This document shows positions 60,698-64,000 of a DNA stretch of 64,000 nucleotides, piece by piece. Source of the DNA: Sipunculus nudus (taxonomy: Eukaryota; Annelida; Sipuncula; Golfingiida; Sipunculidae); assembly GCA_026874595.1 (NCBI GenBank), contig CM049316.1, positions 55,129,676-55,193,675 on the forward strand. The letters are read 5' to 3'. The translations under genes and the position numbers were made by a program. Positions within the stretch are counted from its first letter, which is position 1; each line of letters opens with the position of its first letter. Below the pieces are notes generated by a model that ran no database searches, was not told the origin of the DNA, and saw only the letters and a program-made list of their open reading frames with translations.

Positions 60698-61223
60698 GTG
60701 AGTATAAGTTATAACAATAACATTATGACTCAAGTAGGCCTACCCCTATAGGCTATAATGAGTAAATCTTAGTCACAATTATTTTTAATTTTGTTTATGA
60801 ATATGTGTTTTTCGGTGATTTATGTTTCACAGGGTTTTATCAATGGAAGAAATCCAAAGGGAAAGCGGTAAAATTATAGAGTATAGGATTCACACTTAAA
60901 GTTTTCATTTATGTACATGCCACGAATAATTACATTTTATGCTCTTTAACTATAAATCCTTACCAGTGTATAAATAAATTACACTGGAGTTGGGGGGGGG
61001 GGGGGGAGGGGGGCAGAGAGGTTTCATGCTGGCCAGAAAACGGCTAGAAAATATCAAGGTGTGTTCTTTAGAGTGAATCTGACAAGAACATAAAAAAGGT
61101 TATCAAGTTAATTTAACCTTTTTTAGTGGCATCGATATTTAGGAAGAGTGGGGGGTAAATATCCCACCCCACACTTCAGCAAGGGGGATGGTCAATATAA
61201 TAATCCCCCTTGCTATTCAGATC

Positions 61224-61262
<39 letters not shown>

Positions 61263-61384
61263 ATATATATATGTATGAATAGCCATGCTGATTCAATTTT
61301 TTTTAGATGGAAAGGGTATACACAGAAAAGTCGGTTCATATATCCCACTGGCAGTGAACCAATTTTTCTGTGTACATACCCTTT

Positions 61385-61421
<37 letters not shown>

Positions 61422-64000
61422 TGAAATAAATATTTATAATTTAAATTTAAAATATATATCTAAACCTGATTTAGAATTAACCTATACTGTGATACTAGAA
61501 ACATAATACCTTATTTTCTAAGACCTTATACTTGATTGTAATATATTTAAAATGTATCATACAGATGCATAAAGGTATATATAAATATATATAAAATTTA
61601 TAAATATATAATATATATGTATAGGAGTGTAGATCAGTGCGGTCCACATCTAGAAATGGTGGCTCAATCAGATGTATCCACAAATTTTGGCTCAGGACTG
61701 CCTTATTTGAGGATAATGATGCTGAAGATACTGTGATTGGCTTTTTGTCCGTGAGGGTTTCACATGTCACACTCACAAAATCAAGAAATTATTGCAAAAT
61801 TATGACTTTTATGAATATGAAGCCTCATCATTCAGGTAAATAATCATAATTTATAATATGGCCTCATTTGCATTTTATGTTTGAAATCCATGCCTGTAGG
61901 TTCAAGAGTTGATATTATAAATAATAACATATTTTGTTATCTGTAAATCAAAGACTGACATTATAGTATAATCAATATCAAATCTTTCATATTATCTGCC
62001 CATAGGGGACATCAATTTCTACTTGTTTTTGTGGGTCTTTTTCAAATTGTTAAAGATTTAGTATGCATATTAAATAATGTGATTATTGATATACTGTGTG
62101 TGGGTTACTGCAAGTTAAGGTCGCAAAATTGGGACCCCTGTGAAACGATGAAAAAGTGATGGTCACAAAAAGATAGCCTTGTGTTTGCTAATAATGAACC
62201 AACAAGAGTAAATCATAACATTCTGAACAGGCTGTAGAGCTCTGTAAGGTTTGGAGTAGCCCATAAGAATGGACTCCTCAATTGGTCTTTTTTAGTGACT
62301 GACGCAATGTGGAGTCCATAGATTGCCCCTGCAGTTAACTGTGATTATAACACTCCATACACAACTGCAAAATTTAACATATATCGATTGTTTAATGCTC
62401 CGTACTTCTATGTGTATTGTATATTTGACCACTGAAAAACATTACATCACTATTTTGCACCGAGGAAGTAAAATATGAACATAACAGTACACAGGCCTAA
62501 AACATTATACAGGACTGCCACTGAATGCAAGATGTCTGCCGGACTGTTAATGCTTCAGTTCCACCTAGACAAATAAATCAGTTGTTGATGTTAAAGGTGT
62601 TTCATGCTTTCCAGAATGGTTATTTTTTATTGCAGGCCTTTTGACATATTACATTATGTAAACATTGGTATGTTAAAACCATAGGAAATATTTTAAAACA
62701 ATTTCCTTTCTAAGAGTAACAGATCGTATAACCCCAGTTAGCCATATGGTGGGCCGGCGACGCAACAGAAACCTGAACCCTGTTGCATCGCCGTCGGTGG
62801 CTAGGTTTGGAGATGTTCATGGTAGGATAACACATCAGAACCTTGGCTGTTCTTAACTAATGTTCAGAATGATGAATTACTCTTGTCAAAGAGCAATTGT
62901 TTGCAGAGTATCTTCAAGCATTCAACTAATAAATCTTGTTGTTGACTGTACAGGTAGTCAAAAACAGTTAAACAATAGGACATGCCCTTATTCTTTGACC
63001 ATTAAAAGCAACTAGTAATCAGTCATCAGTTACTGACATGCTATCATGATCAGTTATGATAACAACACTGCTTTTTGCTGACCTTGGGGATGAGTGTTCC
63101 ATAAAGTTTACTGATACCAGTGTTGGCTGGCTCAGGTTATAAAATTGAATGAATCAGGAACAAAACCATTGTTGATTGATTTACACATAAAGGGACAAGT
63201 CAACCCCACCTCAGTTATTAAACAACACAAATTTGTTTTATTTAAGAAGCAATATATGTATATTTCTAGAAGGGTATATGAAAAAAAAATCAATGTGACT
63301 ATTTACTAACAAATACTAGTGCAAAAATAAAAATAGTTTGTAAAATGTGAAATAATGACAGTTGACAGTCTTTGTCAGTTGTATTCTTTACATTGTCTAT
63401 TAAAATCCGACAATGTAATGCAGGACTGCAGTGGGACAGAGGTTTTTATTAACAAAATACTAAAAAGCTATTTTTATCCAAATAAAATTGTATTATATGT
63501 TATATATCTGCATAACTTATTGCTAAAAGTATAGCCATGTATAATACAGTATAAAATATGATAATCAGTATGCATCAGAATATATAATTATTGATAAGTA
63601 ATGCATCATCATCTGCCATACAGAAATGCCAGCGACAGTTAGGTAATTAGGTATACATTAAAAGTAATCTCTATCATTTCTCTCATGCCTGTATGTACAA
63701 ATATTTAATTTCTGATTTAATTTATTACTAACTCTTTATTACCCTTGTAACCTCGCATATATTCTGAGATTATTTTACTGTCTTAATGGATCTACTTAAT
63801 GGATAGATTGGCACTATTTAAACTATTTTTCTCAGTTACATGTTTCAAGATCATTATTTGTTGACAAGTTTCTGTATGATCAGAAAGTTGATTAATGTGT
63901 TATGCTTTTTGCTGCAGGGTTGCTTCCAATGGCAAAGTTTTCTTCCATCTCTGCCCGTTGCTGCCTTACTGGCTCCCTGTGCACGCTGGCAGCCCTTATC
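60223..64000 (+). CDS. Unrecognised signal-peptide/multi-pass membrane protein, 5' part only
   Basis: Exon 1 (60223-60697) ends in phase 1 at AATAG|gtgagt. Exon 2 starts at 63918 after tttttgctgcag|GG and continues past the window end in the completing phase. The start ATG is the first in frame after a TGA at 60211. Residues 1-20 (MINLVFVVGFLWVLHTPYGY) look like a signal peptide. Residues about 25-130 are a probable lumenal or extracellular region with four Cys and a weakly hydrophobic patch (LPLAFISLSLILG). Residues about 135-155 (VCLINTALAIITMSGIIAAN) are a membrane helix, and exon 2 opens a second one (CCLTGSLCTLAALI). At least 186 aa are visible. I do not recognise the family. The tail may hold further helices outside the window. 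Confidence 0.65.
61227..61259. repeat. (TA)n microsatellite, left of hairpin
   Basis: About 16 TA steps; an exact structural partner to the tract starting at 61387. Confidence 0.9.
61307..61388. repeat. 82-bp hairpin with arms of 32-34 nt
   Basis: The left arm 61307-61338 (ATGGAAAGGGTATACACAGA...) pairs with the right arm 61355-61388 (..TCTGTGTACATACCCTTTCC-AT). There is one 2-nt bulge and two mismatches, and the loop is 16 nt. TA tracts lie on both sides. It is either a tiny fold-back insertion or a pre-miRNA-like hairpin. Confidence 0.85.
61387..61420. repeat. (TA)n microsatellite, right of hairpin
   Basis: About 16 TA steps beginning directly at the base of the hairpin. Confidence 0.9.
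62731..62810. repeat. GC-rich imperfect inverted repeat
   Basis: The left arm (ACCCCAGTTAGCCA, then GGCGACGCAACAG) pairs with the right arm (CTGTTGCATCGCC, then TGGCTAGGTTTGG) across a loop of about 11 nt. It is strikingly GC/CpG-rich for this intron. Confidence 0.65.
63918..64000 (+). CDS. Membrane-protein gene, start of exon 2
   Basis: A good acceptor, and 83 nt open in the frame set by exon 1. The junction reads ERI-G-LLPMAKFSS and runs into a hydrophobic segment. It is cut by the window end. Confidence 0.6.

Larger units (their letters stand above)
60698..63917 (+). other. Intron 1 of the membrane-protein gene
   Basis: AT-rich intron with a 15-G run at 60992-61006, two TA tracts, an 82-bp hairpin (61307-61388) and a GC-rich inverted repeat (62731-62810). 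An open frame near 61637-61843 has no convincing acceptor or motif. Confidence 0.5.

Noticed and set aside
61637-61843. Additional coding exon in intron 1 of the membrane-protein gene
   Set aside because: No good acceptor in the needed phase, both strands are open to a similar degree, and the peptide has no recognisable character.

Overview
The window looks like nuclear DNA from an invertebrate animal, most likely a marine lophotrochozoan such as a mollusc or brachiopod (phylum is a low-confidence inference). The reasons are AT-rich sequence, small exons with GT..AG introns and in-frame exon phases, AATAAA-type poly(A) signals, long (TA)n tracts, poly-G/C runs, tRNA-like SINE pieces, and large non-autonomous elements that carry internal tandem repeats. 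I see no bacterial operon, plasmid, phage or CRISPR structure.

Three genes can be supported. (1) 4403-9888 (+): five exons encoding at least 253 aa with one CAP-Gly domain and an acidic C-terminus ending in DDEY. The first coding exon was not securely found. Its poly(A) signal is probably at 11907. (2) 19267-26055 (-): a complete two-exon, 202-aa Rab-like small GTPase. It has P-loop, NKSD and CCS prenylation motifs, but the catalytic Gln of DTAGQERF is replaced by Ile. Its 6.2-kb intron is filled with repeats. (3) 60223-64000 (+): the first exon and the start of the second exon of an unrecognised secretory-pathway/membrane protein, which runs off the right edge. Genes 1 and 2 converge tail to tail on about 7 kb of repeat-poor, AT-rich DNA. 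Nothing suggests that the three genes share a pathway.

Much of the rest is repeats. Three related Helitron/Helentron-like elements lie at 20766-24068, 42584-44541 and 48873-52540. They share a 5' end with a CAGCTG-containing subterminal repeat, and a 3' hairpin followed directly by CTAA. Inside they carry two kinds of tandem array: units of about 145 bp built on TGACCTTGACCTTTGACC (a nuclear-receptor DR1 or extended half-site look-alike), and units of about 278 or 337 bp marked by the palindrome GGTGGCGCCACC. A fourth element of a different family (34937-37013) holds about eleven 180-bp units. It has 11-bp subterminal inverted repeats (ATGCCCCCGCC/GGCGGGGGCAT) and a 3' hairpin followed by CTAG. 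A 2.3-kb minisatellite (31605-33903) has 15/18-bp units and therefore very long open frames on both strands, which I do not accept as genes.

The rest is unique-looking AT-rich DNA with local duplications, fold-back repeats (6473-6920, 20531-25187, 26276-27084), a clean 82-bp hairpin between TA tracts (61307-61388), and CpG-richer stretches next to the 5' ends of genes 2 and 3. No rRNA gene or intact tRNA gene was found.
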